Under the pieces are notes generated by a model. That model worked only from the letters and a program-made list of their open reading frames with translations. It did no database searches and was not told the DNA's origin. Of a stretch of DNA of 64,000 bases, positions 45,751 through 57,900 are shown in pieces. The DNA comes from Ixodes scapularis (taxonomy: Eukaryota > Arthropoda > Arachnida > Ixodida > Ixodidae). Each line of letters opens with the position of its first letter. Positions within the stretch are counted from its first letter, which is position 1. A program made the translations under genes and the position numbers. The stretch covers positions 70,368,252 through 70,432,251 of the forward strand of contig NW_024609857.1 of the NCBI RefSeq assembly GCF_016920785.2. Direction: 5' to 3'.

Positions 45751-47441
45751 AACGAACGGCATTTCATCTGGGTTCTTTTAAGTCACGCAGCTATTGCGGA
45801 ACATTCATGTGACTCGCGTGGCGCTTGCACTCGCCAGTCATGCCCGGCGGCCGACGTGCTGTAGTGGCAGGCTTCCTGCCATGCTTTGTCGCGTCTTAGC
45901 ATGGACTAGACGGAGTGGCTACAAGTGCGGGCAAGCGCCCTGCGTTTAATTCCGGTTTGGTTGTACGAGAGCTCGAGCAGGAGGGACAGCAGTGAAAGCA
46001 ACTCGCTTGTAATTGTACCATTCCCAGCTAGTTCATGCTAGGGTAAGACAAAAGGATAGTGTTGTCGCACCTTCCCTTCCATTTGGCTGCGGAAAAAAAT
46101 TTAATGTACCTTGATCCAATGGGTACATTCGGATGACACATTGTGTGCAGGTGTGTGTCGCGGGAGTGATTAGAAGCTCATGAACCCAGTTACAAGCTTC
46201 GCAAGTCTTACTATACTCTGTGTCATCAGAGTTTTCTCGTAGGATCAAGGTGCATTTATTTCTTTGTTGTGTCTAGTGCTTAACAGTGTCGCGCAGTCTA
46301 TGTACAGCATCCTGCGAGCTTTGATTGGACCTGCGTGGCCGTACTGCCTAGGCGCCAGGCTGTCCTTTCCAGGATGTCATGGGCGTACTTGTTTACACTT
46401 CGCATTGAGCAACTGTGTGTGTGAACAGTGTTAGTGACAGCCAGGCTAGCACTTGACGCTTTGTTCTTAAAATTGAAAGGCTGCCATCGAAACGTTAAAC
46501 GCAAGACACATGTGCATCGAAACAATGTGAGCCAGCGTGCAAACAGTCGGAAAGATGGCTGCTCCGGCGTGCTGCACACAGCAGTTTGCGACACATGCTT
46601 TGGATCTTGCATACGTCGGGTCGTTCGGGTGGCTCCGCCCAGTTCAGGCAGATACGAAGAAAACTGAAATTTTTTTACGTTTAAGCTCTTGTTGGAATAC
46701 TAAGCTTTTGTAGCGTTCTCCGAAAGACATCAAATACCTTGTGCTCAAATGCCGGAACCATGCATTGTGTCTAGCTTTTATAGATAATTATTTTGTTCTC
46801 AAGAGCCGTTACTTGCGGCTCCTTTGGGCGAAAACTGCGCTGCGGTTCAATGAGACGAGGGTTGCTGAGAGTCGTTGTAGATTTTTTTGTAATTTCGAAG
46901 TGCTTTTTGAGCAAAGATCTAGCTTCGAACACGAACAAAGCCTTCAGTGACAAACTGGGTGAAGCTCGGGTGCGCATTGTTTATTTGGTGAACAAACCCT
47001 TTATTCCGTAATGGGAGCAACCAAAGCTAAGAAAGTCGTGAATGAGCCGGTACAATTTTTTTTCAATCAGCGTTTGACATTTCTTAAGGTATCGATGTAA
47101 TCGCAACATGGCTGAAATGATGGTATCCAAACATCGTAAATTAATCACGTTCGAGCACCGCGTACAAACCACCGATTGCACCACTGGTGTGCTCCCTCGA
47201 CCTTGCTGTTCACAGGAGGAGAAATGGGAGGAAAGTGTCTCGGGGCTTTTTCCTCCCATTTCTGACCATTTCAAGCATGCAATCGTAGATTTATCTCGCC
47301 TTTCTTAGTATTTTCTGCCACAGCCACAGACGTGGCGAAATATGTTTGTTTGACGTAAATCTGTATGAGTGACTTTATTCGTGGAATCGAAATATGCCGA
47401 CGCCTTCAGGCTAAACTGTGCTTCTAATGTAGAAAGAAGTG

Positions 47442-47705
47442 CACAATGAGATTAGCTACTCATGCAGTGTGCTGGTACGGAGATTGCAACTATGGATACT
47501 GTTTCACAGGAAAATATGTATTGTTTTGCTGCAGTTTGTGTCATCAGACATTGCAGCACATCATACCTACGACAGACGGTGGTGCCTGCCGTGTGCTGAG
47601 ACCTTCCAAGGTTACCTGGGCAGTTACCGTACTTGTGAGCATGGGTGCTTCCATAACCTTGCCAAGGTAACCTCTAGACTTGGGCAAGTATCGCCTCATA
47701 TGCAA
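47442..47705 (+). pseudogene. Cys-rich module A, right arm
   Basis: Mirror of 27470-27705, reading CWYGDCNYGYCFTGKYVLFC in one frame and WCLPCAETFQGYLGSYRTCE then HGCFHNLAK in another. The frame change is shared by both arms and so predates the inverted duplication. Confidence 0.35.
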
Positions 47706-48604
47706 TGCCAAAACTTCCCTTTGCGAGGAAGGTCATAACCAAGCTGCACCAGAGCCTGCCTGGCTACCCCTAGCGTGACATATAGCAGCATCACTATAAG
47801 CGGCATTCCGTGTTTCCAGAATTAATCCTTTGTCAATCATAATCTAGAAAACCCGAGCCTGATAAAAGCAGGAAAACAATGTCGCAGAAGAAAGACAGGG
47901 GAAAAGAATGTAATCCTTTGCGGCATTGGAGGGTGTTTTCTGGAGTTGACCTTTGTGGAAAATTCGATGTTTCTCAGAGCTTGTTTTGATTAAATTCTCA
48001 GTTTTTCAGAATAATATAGATATTAAATTTGCTTGCTGAGTTTCTCGATTCTCAGAAAGTCAAAAGAAACAGAAAAAATAATCAGACACAAGTGTATTAA
48101 TTAATTTATAGTCTCAATGATTGCGGAAGGAGTTGCCTGTGCCTAGACGAGGTTTCTTGAGCTGAATATGGCGGTGTGACCCTAGATCCTCTACAACTGG
48201 CAGTGCATCCCAGTTATTACCAACTCTCCCACGACAAAACTTGCAAACCAGGGTTACTTATCCTACCTAGTTTGGCGCAGTATGGCCGTCGGAGCTCTTG
48301 CGCCATAAAACCCGTAAACAACAACAACAACAGGGTTACTTATCCAGGTGTCGGTAAATTAAGCTACCAGTCTCCTCGATTCGGTCACTGAAAAACTTTG
48401 TTTTACCCACCTTTTTAAAGGCTCCCTCACATACTTGCTAATCACAGCCGTAGGTGCCACGGGAACGTGCTGCGCTGCATGGCTGTGCGGGGTGAAGTGT
48501 GAAATCTAGAAAGTTCCGCCGCCTTCGCTCGTCCCACAAAATCTGAGGGCTAATGGCTTCCTTCATGATAGAAACTGTACCCCTCTTCACGTTACGAAGC
48601 CCAA

Positions 48605-48919
48605 ATGGTTTGTTCGAAACTCTTGTTTGTTTGGAGCATGGCTAGCACAACCACATCAGAGAACAGAATGGAAAATATTTCTTTCGTGCTGCTGAGCTAT
48701 TGTTGGGGTTCCGCAGTCTTTATTTGTTGCCATCGAAATTCTTCTAATCAGTTGGAAACAAGTTCTACTGCCAAAACCGAACCCCTCCCCACCCCGACGT
48801 CACAAATACTGATGTCAAGGGGAGCACGACTACAACATAAACAGAATCACTTCTGGACACTAAGGCATACATTGCCAAGATTGCAGATGTCAAGCAGAAC
48901 TAAAAACATTGCCCCGTAA
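48605..48919 (+). CDS. Hypothetical 104-codon ORF in the right arm, doubtful
   Basis: Inverted copy of the ORF at 26261-26575. About nine residue changes and no indel separate the two. The function is unknown and it may not be coding. Confidence 0.2.
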   Translation: MVCSKLLFVWSMASTTTSENRMENISFVLLSYCWGSAVFICCHRNSSNQLETSSTAKTEPLPTPTSQILMSRGARLQHKQNHFWTLRHTLPRLQMSSRTKNIAP

Positions 48920-49861
48920 TAAGTAAAAATAATAATCAACTAATTGGGGAAGTTATTGAAGCTGAAAAGATTTCGAGGTTAGAAGAAAACTGTGTCACTA
49001 AACCTTGTCCAGATTTATTACAAAAAAGAATTAGATTATCTTGCATCCAGATAAAACCAAAAATAACAAAAAAAATCTTATTGTTTAAAAAGACAGGCGC
49101 AGGCAGAGAAGAAATAATACAAGACTGAGTTGCAAGTCACAGCTTCATGAATGTCTTTTCCTTTTGTGTGTGCCTGTGCTTGGTTGCGAATTTTTCGCGC
49201 TGTGGAGGAGTATGCAACACCAGCTTGCCCGAGCCTCCATATTTTTAATACTGCCAGTAGAAACTTTCACTTTGAAAGTATGATGAGGACCAAATTTGAA
49301 AATTAAATGTTGCCAAACAATTTTTTGCGGACTTAAGGTTTTGGTTACGAGGTCAGTCATAGCTACTGGTGTGTTTAGCCAATTTTGAGGCAAATTTGTG
49401 ACCTTGAAAAAAATTACAGGTATACTGTTACATTCTCCTTAGCCTCCTGAAGATGTAAATCACTGGATTGAACCCCTACCATATTGTTTTGTCTCATAAC
49501 TGATGCAGGTATCTTCTTTTTTTCTTCAACTCAGTTCGACGTAGGAGCTGCCAAGGCGTCCTGTGCCTTTCACGTGAACAGTGGCCAGCACTGGAAGAAG
49601 CAATCTTTGGGCTGCTGTAATCCATTCTTTGGGCGAGTGAATAAATTTCTTTGAAGCAGAGACCTGGTGTTTGCACAGCAGCTCCACAGAACAAACAACA
49701 CAAACACAAATGTTTCTTTGCCCAAAGCCTTCGTACCTGCTTGAACTTATTGATCTGAGCTTGCACGTTGCAATGTTAAGGCAAGATGCAGATATAGTTA
49801 ACGTCTCTCTAAAAAAATTTGGGGCACCTTATGCTTGGATGTCTAGCTTGATCAACTTGGA

Positions 49862-50064
49862 ACGTCCAAGTTGATCTAGCAAGGATCTAGCCGAACTGAA
49901 GCATGCAGCCGAATTGAAACTTGTAGCCGAACTGAAGATTTAATCAAACTGAAGCGTCCAGCCGAATTGAAACTTCTAGCCGAATTGAAGATGTAGCCGA
50001 ACTGGAACGTCCAGCCGCATTGAAACTTCTAGCCGAATTGAGGCAATAGCCGAATTGAGGCTTC
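49862..50064. repeat. 18-bp subterminal tandem array, right arm
   Basis: Units such as AGCCGAATTGAAACTTCT, mirroring 25104-25330 with changes in unit number and sequence. It lies about 110 bp inside the right terminus. Confidence 0.85.
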
Positions 50065-50180
50065 AGCCGGATTGGGACGTAACCTTTCCCCTCGACTCAA
50101 CGTGCTACAATACTAGAAAGAAAGAGGGCGAGGAGGACTTTCCGCCAGGCGGAAGAATATTTCTGCTGGTCCCCCTTTAA

Positions 50181-50724
50181 AGGCCGACCCGCAAGCAGAG
50201 AGAAGGAACCTGACCCTCACTTTCCTTCTCGCCGCTGTGAAAGGAGGAAATCGCCTCTCGTTTCCTCCTCGCCATTTCCCAATTTTTTTTTTTTTTTTTC
50301 TGCCGGCTGCCTTTTTTTTTTTTTACGTTTGGGGTGGAGGAAATGAAAGCTTCAAGGATTTGGAAAGATTATCCAGAAGTCAGCCGGCACACCTGCGACA
50401 AGAAGCTGAACCAACCGAGTAGCTGTTTTGAGCGAGCTTGGCACTTGCTCTTCCCAACGAGTTGCATTGGCTTTTTTTTTAGCATTGGTTTGGACGACGA
50501 TTCTTGCTGTTGTGAGAGCACAAATACCTTGTTCTGCTCAAAAAAGTAGTCATTGGGGTATCAATTTTAATATAAATATCTGATTTGGCATCTTTCGACA
50601 ACGGGAAGTACGAGCGGCGTTTTCTGTATATCAGGGATGGCGCTCCATAGACCAGTGGTTCTGAATCATTATGATTCGTAAACCGGCAGAGGTGACGGAG
50701 GGTCCCATCCGTAGTGGGTCTAGC
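50181..50724. other. Flank of the giant element, no gene
   Basis: Purine/pyrimidine-rich sequence with two T-runs (50283-50299 and 50311-50323) and short chance ORFs. No feature is supported. Confidence 0.4.
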
Positions 50725-50885
50725 ACTTTTCGGTGTAGAGCGTTTTGCTGTAGGGCATTTCGGTGCGGACTTTTTGGTGCACAGACATTTCAGTGTACGG
50801 ACTTTTTGCTGCAAAGACTTTTCGCTGTGGGACTTTTCGGTGCGCGGATATTTCGGTGCACGGGCATTTTGATGCATGGACATTC
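50725..50885. repeat. 15-bp minisatellite
   Basis: About ten diverged units of the type CTTTTCGGTGCACGGG. All six frames give five-residue repeats, so ORFs here are artefacts of the period being divisible by three. Confidence 0.8.
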
Positions 50886-50965
50886 GACGCTATGGTTTGC
50901 TCGCCGGTATCTCTTTTCCAACGTACGAAGACACGCTTCACATCATGTTTGCGCGTTGAGTTGAT

Positions 50966-52295
50966 AGAGATAGTATTACATCCCAACTTCTTTTGAAGCT
51001 GCGGTAATTCCAAGCTATCCACCATGGAGGTACCCTCACTTAGAAATAAGAACAAGTATTCCGGGAATCGTTTCGAAGAAAACAATGCCCACCCCCGTGA
51101 TTACGCAGACAGTGCTGGAATACATAAACCGAACGTATGCCTCATTTAGACATGTCTTCACCGACGGATCTACAATGTCAGCATCATCGACCCTGGGAGC
51201 CTATATTCCGTCTCTGGACGCATGCATACAAGCAAGGTTGAGCCACGTTACGTCGTCAACAGCATCGGAACTCGCAGCAATTCGAGTAGCTGTTGCTGGC
51301 GTGGTAGCCGAGAGTCCTAGTTTTTGGGCTATCTTTGTGGACTCTAAAACTGCTCTACTCTCCCTCTCTACGATGAAGAAATGTAGCCCGAACTTGCAAC
51401 TCGCACAGGATATTCTGGAAGCAACTCGCCAAGCTTCATGCAAAGGGCACCAGTTTATTATACAGTGGATTCCTGGTCACTCTGGTATAACCGGAAATGT
51501 TATCGCTGACAGAGCCGCTCGAAACGCTCATGAGAGCGATATTACTGTGTCAATCCCGTTTTCTAAATCAGATGCAAATAACTTAATTAGAGATATAGGC
51601 CAAGAAATAGCATCTTTCCTTTGGAGAAATCCTCAATATCATTAATCCTATCTTTACAATATCGATCCCAAACTTAGATTTCGGGCACCTCGGGGACTAC
51701 CAAGGGCAGCCGAGACGGTCCTACATCGCTTGAGACTGAATGTGGCATACACTAACAGCTACCTTGATAAAATCGGTAGAGCTGAGTCTTCTGATTGTGC
51801 TTCGTGCGGAGTCACCCATAACATCGAACATGTATTGTGTGAATGCAAGGACTACAGCCGTGAAAGAGAGCTTATGAAGACAGACCTGAGGCTACAAAAT
51901 GAACATGACGTAAGCATTCGTACTCTGCTTGGTCCATGGATCTCTGCTGCTGAGGGGTATAAAGCTACGAAAGCTCTGCTGAAATTTCTAGCAGCTACTC
52001 GCTTACAGAAGAAACTGTAGGGGAGTAGCAATGAACAGCAATGGCCGATGACAATTTCCAGTAAAACATTTTCGTCAGCTTTTTTTTTTTTTTTAGTTTT
52101 TAATACTTTGGTTTTGCGTGTTTTCTCCCTCTATCGTTTTTTGTTTACCTTTTTCTCTTCTATCTTTTTCTGCTTACCTTTCTCTCTTCTATCTTTATGA
52201 TTTTCGCTTCCGTTCATTTCACAATGTAGCAAACCAGCACCAGGCGCTGGTTGACATCATTGTTTAAATAAACGCCTACCTCTCTCTCTCTCTCC
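50966..52295 (+). mobile_element. 5'-truncated non-LTR retrotransposon with RNase H domain (I/Jockey-like)
   Basis: It carries the RNase H and C-terminal zinc-knuckle part of ORF2, then a 3' tail with AATAAACGCC and a CT microsatellite. The reverse transcriptase and endonuclease are missing, so it is a dead-on-arrival copy. RNase H in a LINE points to the I/R1/Loa/Jockey side of the tree; the exact clade cannot be set by eye. Confidence 0.85.
50970..52020 (+). pseudogene. LINE ORF2 C-terminus: RNase H plus CCHC-like motif, one in-frame stop
   Basis: The frame reads YPPWRYPHLEIRTSIPGIVS, then the RNase H motifs FTDGST (first Asp), SELAAIR (Glu), FVDSKTALLSL (second Asp) and WIPGHSGITGNVIADRAAR (His/Asp helix). 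A TAA at 51643-51645 follows QYH; the same frame then continues with LRFRAPRGLPRAAETVLHRL and ends at 52020 after the zinc-knuckle-like CASCGVTHNIEHVLCEC. Only the single stop breaks the visible part. Confidence 0.85.
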
Positions 52296-53176
52296 TCTAT
52301 AAGGTTTTAGCTTTATTATTGGTGCTGCGTGTAGGAAAGGACCCAAACAGCAAGACGTTTGAAGTCGTTTGTGTATTCAAAGCAATTTTAAAAATCTTCA
52401 AATGCGCCTCCTCCGCGTAATCGCATAGCTCCGATTGTTAATAATAAATTGTGATGACCTCGCACGACAAAAAAAAAATGTAATTATCACTTGTAACTCA
52501 TTAGGGAATAAAGTAGGCGTGTACGGGTACAAAATAAGTGTAATCAAGTCAAATATCGATTTGAAGCAAGTAAACAAGCCGAATTTCGTGAATGCTAAAT
52601 CTATTTTATTTTGTATCAAATGTTTGCTCATTCTTGTACAAAAAAACAAACAAACAGGGACCACAGATCATACACAGCGTATGATCTGTGGTCGACGCCT
52701 CCTTCCATGCCGTAATGATGTCGCCGGAAAAAACTGCCTTACAATCGTGCTTATACAGGGCGATTTTTTTTTAACGACTAGACATTTTTCTAAAAAAGAA
52801 GTCGGAGTTACGCAATTGCGGTTTGTACCTTATCTGTAGTCATCAAAAACACCAAATCATTCATTTTTAAAGAGATGTAGAGCACGTGAAGTCGTTCACG
52901 GCGTCCTAAAAAGCCTAATTTGGACGCGAATCGTGTTACCGCAATCTTTTCGGCCGCCGCACTCCTCGCCCCCCCCCCCCCCCCCCCCCCCAACAGTGGC
53001 GTTGTCACAGCGACGCGCATGATTTGTCGCTTTGGCTTCATGGTGTTAGGCTGTGCCACGCGGAGAGGCAGGCCACATAAAATCAGAACTATATTTTCGC
53101 ACCCATATTAGGAGGACGCCGTATCAGGACGCCGTACAATAGTGTACGCGCGTCGCGCGTTACATCTTTTTAAGAA
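52296..53176. other. No supported gene
   Basis: AT-rich sequence with homopolymer runs (a C-tract at about 52970-52991). A short hairpin ACCACAGATCATAC/GTATGATCTGTGGT lies at 52660-52694. The 134-codon frame at 52435-52839 has no family marks. Confidence 0.4.
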
Positions 53177-53523
53177 TGGACGGTTTGGTGGGTTGCGATT
53201 ATGACCAACAACTTTCTAAATACACGATGCCGTTTTCTTTTCTAATTAAAACGCTAATTAGCGGATTTTAGGCAATCGGTCGGTTTTAGTTGCGTTCTTT
53301 CTTGAACCTAATCCTCGCCTGGCGGTATAGCTCACCTACACAAACCGCAAAGTCGCTAATTTTCACTGGACAATTTGGTGGCTTTCGATTATGCCCAACA
53401 ACTTTATAAATCAACTATCCCGTTTTCTTTTATAATCAAAAAGTTAATTAACAAATGTTAGGTAATCAGTCGGTTTTTGTTGCGCTCTTTGTTGAACCCA
53501 ATCTTCGCCTGGCCGTATAGCTT
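53177..53523. repeat. Tandem duplication, unit about 188 bp
   Basis: GGGTTGCGATTATGACCAAC...CCGTTTTCTTTTCTAATTAA...TCCTCGCCTGGCGGTATAGC recurs about 188 bp later as GGCTTTCGATTATGCCCAAC...CCGTTTTCTTTTATAATCAA...TCTTCGCCTGGCCGTATAGC. Copies are about 85% alike by eye. Function unknown. Confidence 0.8.
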
Positions 53524-53529
53524 ACATCC

Positions 53530-54837
53530 GCAAAACGTTAATTTGCACGTTTTCTGTAATATCTAATAAGTGAAAAAAAAAAAAAAAAACCAACGTTGTA
53601 TATAAAACAGAGGGCAGTTCTTTTCTGATATAAATAAAGCGTAGGGGCGCTCGTCTTGCATGCCCATCTCTTTTTTTTTCCGGCCTATAAAAACAAATCC
53701 AAAACAAATAAAAACAATTCGAAATTGAGTTTATGATGGGGCGGGCGCTTTATCGCGAAGTATTTTGTCATGTTTCATAAGCTTTATTACTAGTCAGAAG
53801 GAAGCCACGCGAGCCGTATCACGTTGCAGACAGCTAATTCGGGTGTTTCTCAGGGGGCTCTAGAACTTTCCAAATGACATTTCGGTTGTTAATACATTTA
53901 AAAAAGTTTGGTAATTAGTCTTAAACATTTAATTTATTAGGCATAATTAAAAACACTCCACCTCTCGCAAGACGTCTGCCCAAAACATAAAGTCGGTTTC
54001 ATTGGCGTAAAGTAGCTGCGCTCTAATTTCGCGTTACAGAGATTTCTAAGCGTCTTTCATTTTTGTGCTTGGTCTTTAAAAATTCGTGAAAAGCATTCGC
54101 GACCTTATCTGTCAAGCCGCGTACGCGGACTGCGCGGCCTCCTCGGCGAGTTGTTCCCTCATCGAAGACGAAAGTGAATAAAAGGTACAATCAAAATCTT
54201 AATGCCTGAAGAAAGCGCAAGTTTAAAATAATTCTAAGAGTGTCAGTTGATTTTATTTTTACTATATTCAAATTTCAACACTCGTCGCAGGCAGCATGAA
54301 AGGAAGCACTGCACTCTTGGCGCAAACCAGTGCCCAGTCAACGGTCCTACACTCAAACACGCATCACCACCCGACCTGTTTGAAAAATAAATAATTTCCA
54401 GCACTTTTGGTAGAAAAGGCGAATATTCTACTGAGCGTGATATTTTGTTGACCCAAAAGTCCTGTAGCCGAGATCGGTAGTTCATAGCTTCAGGAAGGCG
54501 AAGAACGACGGATGCATTATTTCCCGCGGAAGTACTGTTTTGACGTTGAATTCCACATACAATTGTATTTGCACAAATTGGGTGGCACGATACCGAACTT
54601 GCTTGATTACCTTTCTTTTAGAGACAACATAACCAGGCATTATCTACAGATATTGCAGAATTTATTTTAATTGGCGTACAGCGCGAAAGACAAGTATGGA
54701 CATAAAAAACACAATGGAGCTGTGCATTTCTACTGCATTTCTTTCTGTACTTGTGTAAAGTTATTTTGCATGACTATATTCAAAAATTGACAAATTGTTT
54801 AAGCCTACCCCTTTTTATAGTTTTTTTCATAGATTAA
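53530..54837. other. No supported gene; possible 3' UTR of the exon at 54838
   Basis: If the minus-strand exon at 54838-54985 is real, its 3' UTR runs leftward here; AATAAA (minus strand) occurs near 54665. The 80-codon minus frame at 54243-54485 has no recognised domain. Confidence 0.35.
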
Positions 54838-54985
54838 TTAGGAATTGTGGCGAATCCCGGCTGGGTTCGGGTAAAGATCTCGCACGTGTTCAAGGACACA
54901 TTTCGGCATGATTTCCCGCTTGGTGACGACGTTGAGCTGGCCGCTGTTCCGCTTCTTTTCTAAGTAGGCGAGGAACGCCAGACGC
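54838..54985 (-). CDS. Orphan terminal exon of an unrecognised protein-coding gene
   Basis: The acceptor tgcttggctaatttag is followed by one carried base and 48 codons to TAA: RLAFLAYLEKKRNSGQLNVV, then TKREIMPKCVLEHVRDLYPN, then PAGIRHNS. The composition is that of a normal soluble alpha-helical protein end (charged helix, a Cys, an L-Y-P-N-P turn), unlike the chance ORFs around it, and GC is higher than in the flanks. I do not recognise the family. Upstream exons would lie to the right on the minus strand; none was found before the LINE cluster. It may be a displaced gene fragment or the last exon of a gene with very long introns. Confidence 0.5.
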
Positions 54986-57900
54986 CTAAATTAGCCAAGC
55001 AGCCCCAAAACTTGCGGTAGTACACCTTCCGAACTCCTGGTTTTTTTTTTTTTGGAGATGGTCGCTGGCCTTCGCTTACCCTGACCGAGCCCCGAACAAT
55101 TATGATGCAAGGGCTGCATAGGCTATCTGCGCATTCATTTTCTTAATCAGCGAACAAATAGGAACAGAAGACAATGAAAACTTAGTAATACCTGCTGTCT
55201 TTTAATAAATGGCAGAATATGCTGCTATTGCTAATTGCTCTATTTTACGCGAAAAAAATTGTGATTTTGCGGTTCAATCTCCGTATTTCCCGCTCTCTTT
55301 GGTGATACGCCAGATACTTGTCGGCTGTCGAGTTTTCAGTTACATTTGTTGACAGAAACTAAATGCACGTTTGGCCACGAAGAAATTTTTTTCAAAGGCT
55401 GAAGATAGATGAAATATACCATAAACCGTTTCACTTTTTATGGAAGTTTGTTTTTACTCTTCTAAGTAGCTTCAGCGAGGCGGCCGTCACTCTAGAAAAC
55501 ACCTGTAGTACGAACCTATATATTATGCCCCAGAAATGGCCAGACTGTGTCCCTCTGACTGCAATATCTTTGACTTGTAATTACTCATGATTATTACTTT
55601 GTACAAAAAAAATGAACACAATAGTGATACAATCACTCTTCAGTGTGCCGTTGTTAGAACGACCAATTTTCAACTCTCTGGGTAGAGCTCAAAGTTCAGA
55701 TAAAAATACCATCTTTTTTCCTTCTGCTGTGATGTTCAAGTTCCGTTCAATCGAGGTAAATATGCGGTGTTGTAGCGTATGTGGCCGCATGCGGAAGTAT
55801 TTGAATGTAAAAGAACTTGTTGTTGGGCTAGTTGGTGTTGACTATCTGAGTGTGTTTTAGAGCTGCAGAAAAACGGTAAAAAAAAAAAAAAAAAAAAAAT
55901 AAGAAAGGAGAAAAGCGAGCAAGCCCGAACCCTTCCGAGCTCATATCCAGCCGGCCTAACTAATCCTTGGTGTTTGGGATTGAAGCAGAGAACCTTGAAG
56001 GGTTACGGAGATTTTGTCGGGGAACCGCTAAGCCCATTAGCACTCGTGCGAGAAGGCCGGAAAAAGCGAGGAGGGAAATGGAGCAAGAAAGGGGAGGAGG
56101 AAAAAAAGAAAAGAGGGGGGAATCTTCTGCCACGCTGAAGAAAATTTTGAGCGCCCGCCTTTAAGGACAGAACGAGCGGGAGAGAACGAGGAAGGAAACG
56201 AGAAGGGACGGACAAACACAAACTTCCAACTGGCAAAAACATTTAATAACACCAACAGTTTGCTTATATACAGGAAAAAAAGGGTGGGGGGGGGGGGGTG
56301 AAAAAATGGGGTGGAAAGGAGGAGCACTATGCCGTCAAGGACGCGCCGTCGCTGTCGGGAACGTGGGGGGAGATAGCTCCGAACTAAGAAATCTTATCTC
56401 TTTCCCCGAAAGGGCCATGGAAGGGGAGCCGATGTTGTCCTTGGATCGACACATCGCGAAGGCTTCCAGAATCTCCCGACCATACCTCGAGGGGTGACCC
56501 CCGATTCTTGTAGTAGATGGAAGGACGGCCGAGCAGGAAGTACATTCCGATGCGTGTTTCCTTTTCGTAAATTCTTTACGATGCTCTTGCCTCTAAAGCC
56601 GGGGTCACAGTGCTTATACATTTTACAAAACACAGTCTGCAAACAGATTCCAACGCAAGGCACCACGAGATCTGTGCTTCGAATAGCGGATGGAAACGAG
56701 TTCAAAGAGAAATTTGGCGCAGGGCATTCGAACCGCGGATATCGGTGACTGAAGTCGGCAGACAGTTCTTTCTTTGTGCGTGTGATGCATAAGCAGACTG
56801 ATCCCGGTTTAACTGTAATTGAAGTAAATACTGCGATTCCTCCATGGCCCATAATACAAATGATTTATATGTTAATCAAAATATTTTAAGTAATTAGTCT
56901 ACTTACCCTGACGGTTATCTTCTCATCTCAAGCTCTCTGAGCTTGATAAAACAGGGTGAAGACAGAACTCTTGTCTATTACCACCTATTAAAAAAATATG
57001 TGATCGAGATAAATTCAAACACTATAAAATATATTTGTTTATCGGTTGTCCCTCATTTACGTGCATGGTAGTTTGTAAGAAAATCTGAAATTAACTTAGA
57101 AAGCAAGATTTGAATCGCACTGAACATGAGCAGGAAGGTGCTCATTTGAGCAAATCCAAGTATTCAGCTGTTTTCCTACCTTCTGCTTCGTTCCTCGGTC
57201 ATTTGGTGTCCAATTGCTAGCAATACAAAAAACAAAAAAATATAACTAAAACCAAGAAAATTAAGTGACTATGCTCATCCACTCAAATTCAGACTGGCAT
57301 GAACGCAGACAGAGTGTGTCAGAGACTACTAAGCATACGTCAGCTTCATCTTGTATCGACTAGTTTTGCCTTTTTGCCTTACATAATCGTCCCGCCTGAT
57401 TTATAAACCACTTCTTTACGCACTTTAAAATTTAAAAAAAAACTATAAAAGTAGATTTGCAAACTTTGTTCAAGTTCAAATGCCACAATTGATTGTTGTA
57501 GACTTCCTTTTGTTTTGCACTTCTGTTGCGACAAAGAGAAACATCAACATCACTTTTTTGCCTATATTTTGCCTATAGCACACTGCACAGGTGCACAATG
57601 GTGCAATATATAGGAAACTGGCACATAACATTTCGGCGGGTAGCTTTCAAGAGAACGAAAAAATGGTTGGAGGCTCATGTTAGATTTGATGTCTTATAGC
57701 AAATGAAGAGTTTTTGCTAAGTAACAAAATCAATTGGCTTCTGCCCCAACAAAACGCATGACGGGGTTGACATTAGGAATGGAAAGTTCTTAATTAAACT
57801 GAAACTAATGACATTTACGTTTACACTGAATTTATTTTTTCACGAACTTTCAGCGCTATTGTTTTTTATTCAAAGCAAGGGCTAGGTTTGGTCACATAAA

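Larger units (their letters stand above)
20651..50176. mobile_element. Giant TTAA-flanked fold-back element (29.5 kb including a nested 4.4 kb insertion)
   Basis: Both ends read AGGGGGACCAGCAGAAATAT inward and both are flanked by TTAA (20647-20650 and 50177-50180). The homologous arms are 20651-20732 plus 25097-34381, and 40857-50176. Paired positions sum to about 75180-75240 throughout, showing collinear inversion with small indels. Sampled stretches are about 95-97% alike by eye. TTAA target duplications are known from piggyBac and Kolobok; a purine-GGG end would suit Kolobok better, which is an inference. No transposase is recognised. Confidence 0.7.
40857..50176 (-). repeat. Right arm of the giant inverted repeat
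   Basis: Mirror of the left arm but without the 4.4 kb insertion. At the corresponding place it keeps only cctttcccctcg (50083-50094). Differences from the left arm are scattered substitutions plus length changes at homopolymers (the G/C tracts at 30239-30260 and 44780-44797), so it is not a mechanical copy. Confidence 0.9.

Noticed and set aside
20651..50176. Giant palindrome as an assembly or sequencing hairpin artefact
   Set aside because: The arms differ by scattered substitutions, indels, homopolymer lengths and a 4.4 kb insertion in only one arm. A read-through artefact would be nearly identical.
50671..50964. Cys-rich ORF over the minisatellite 50725-50885
   Set aside because: The apparent five-residue repeat follows from the 15-bp DNA period, and the opposite strand is equally open.
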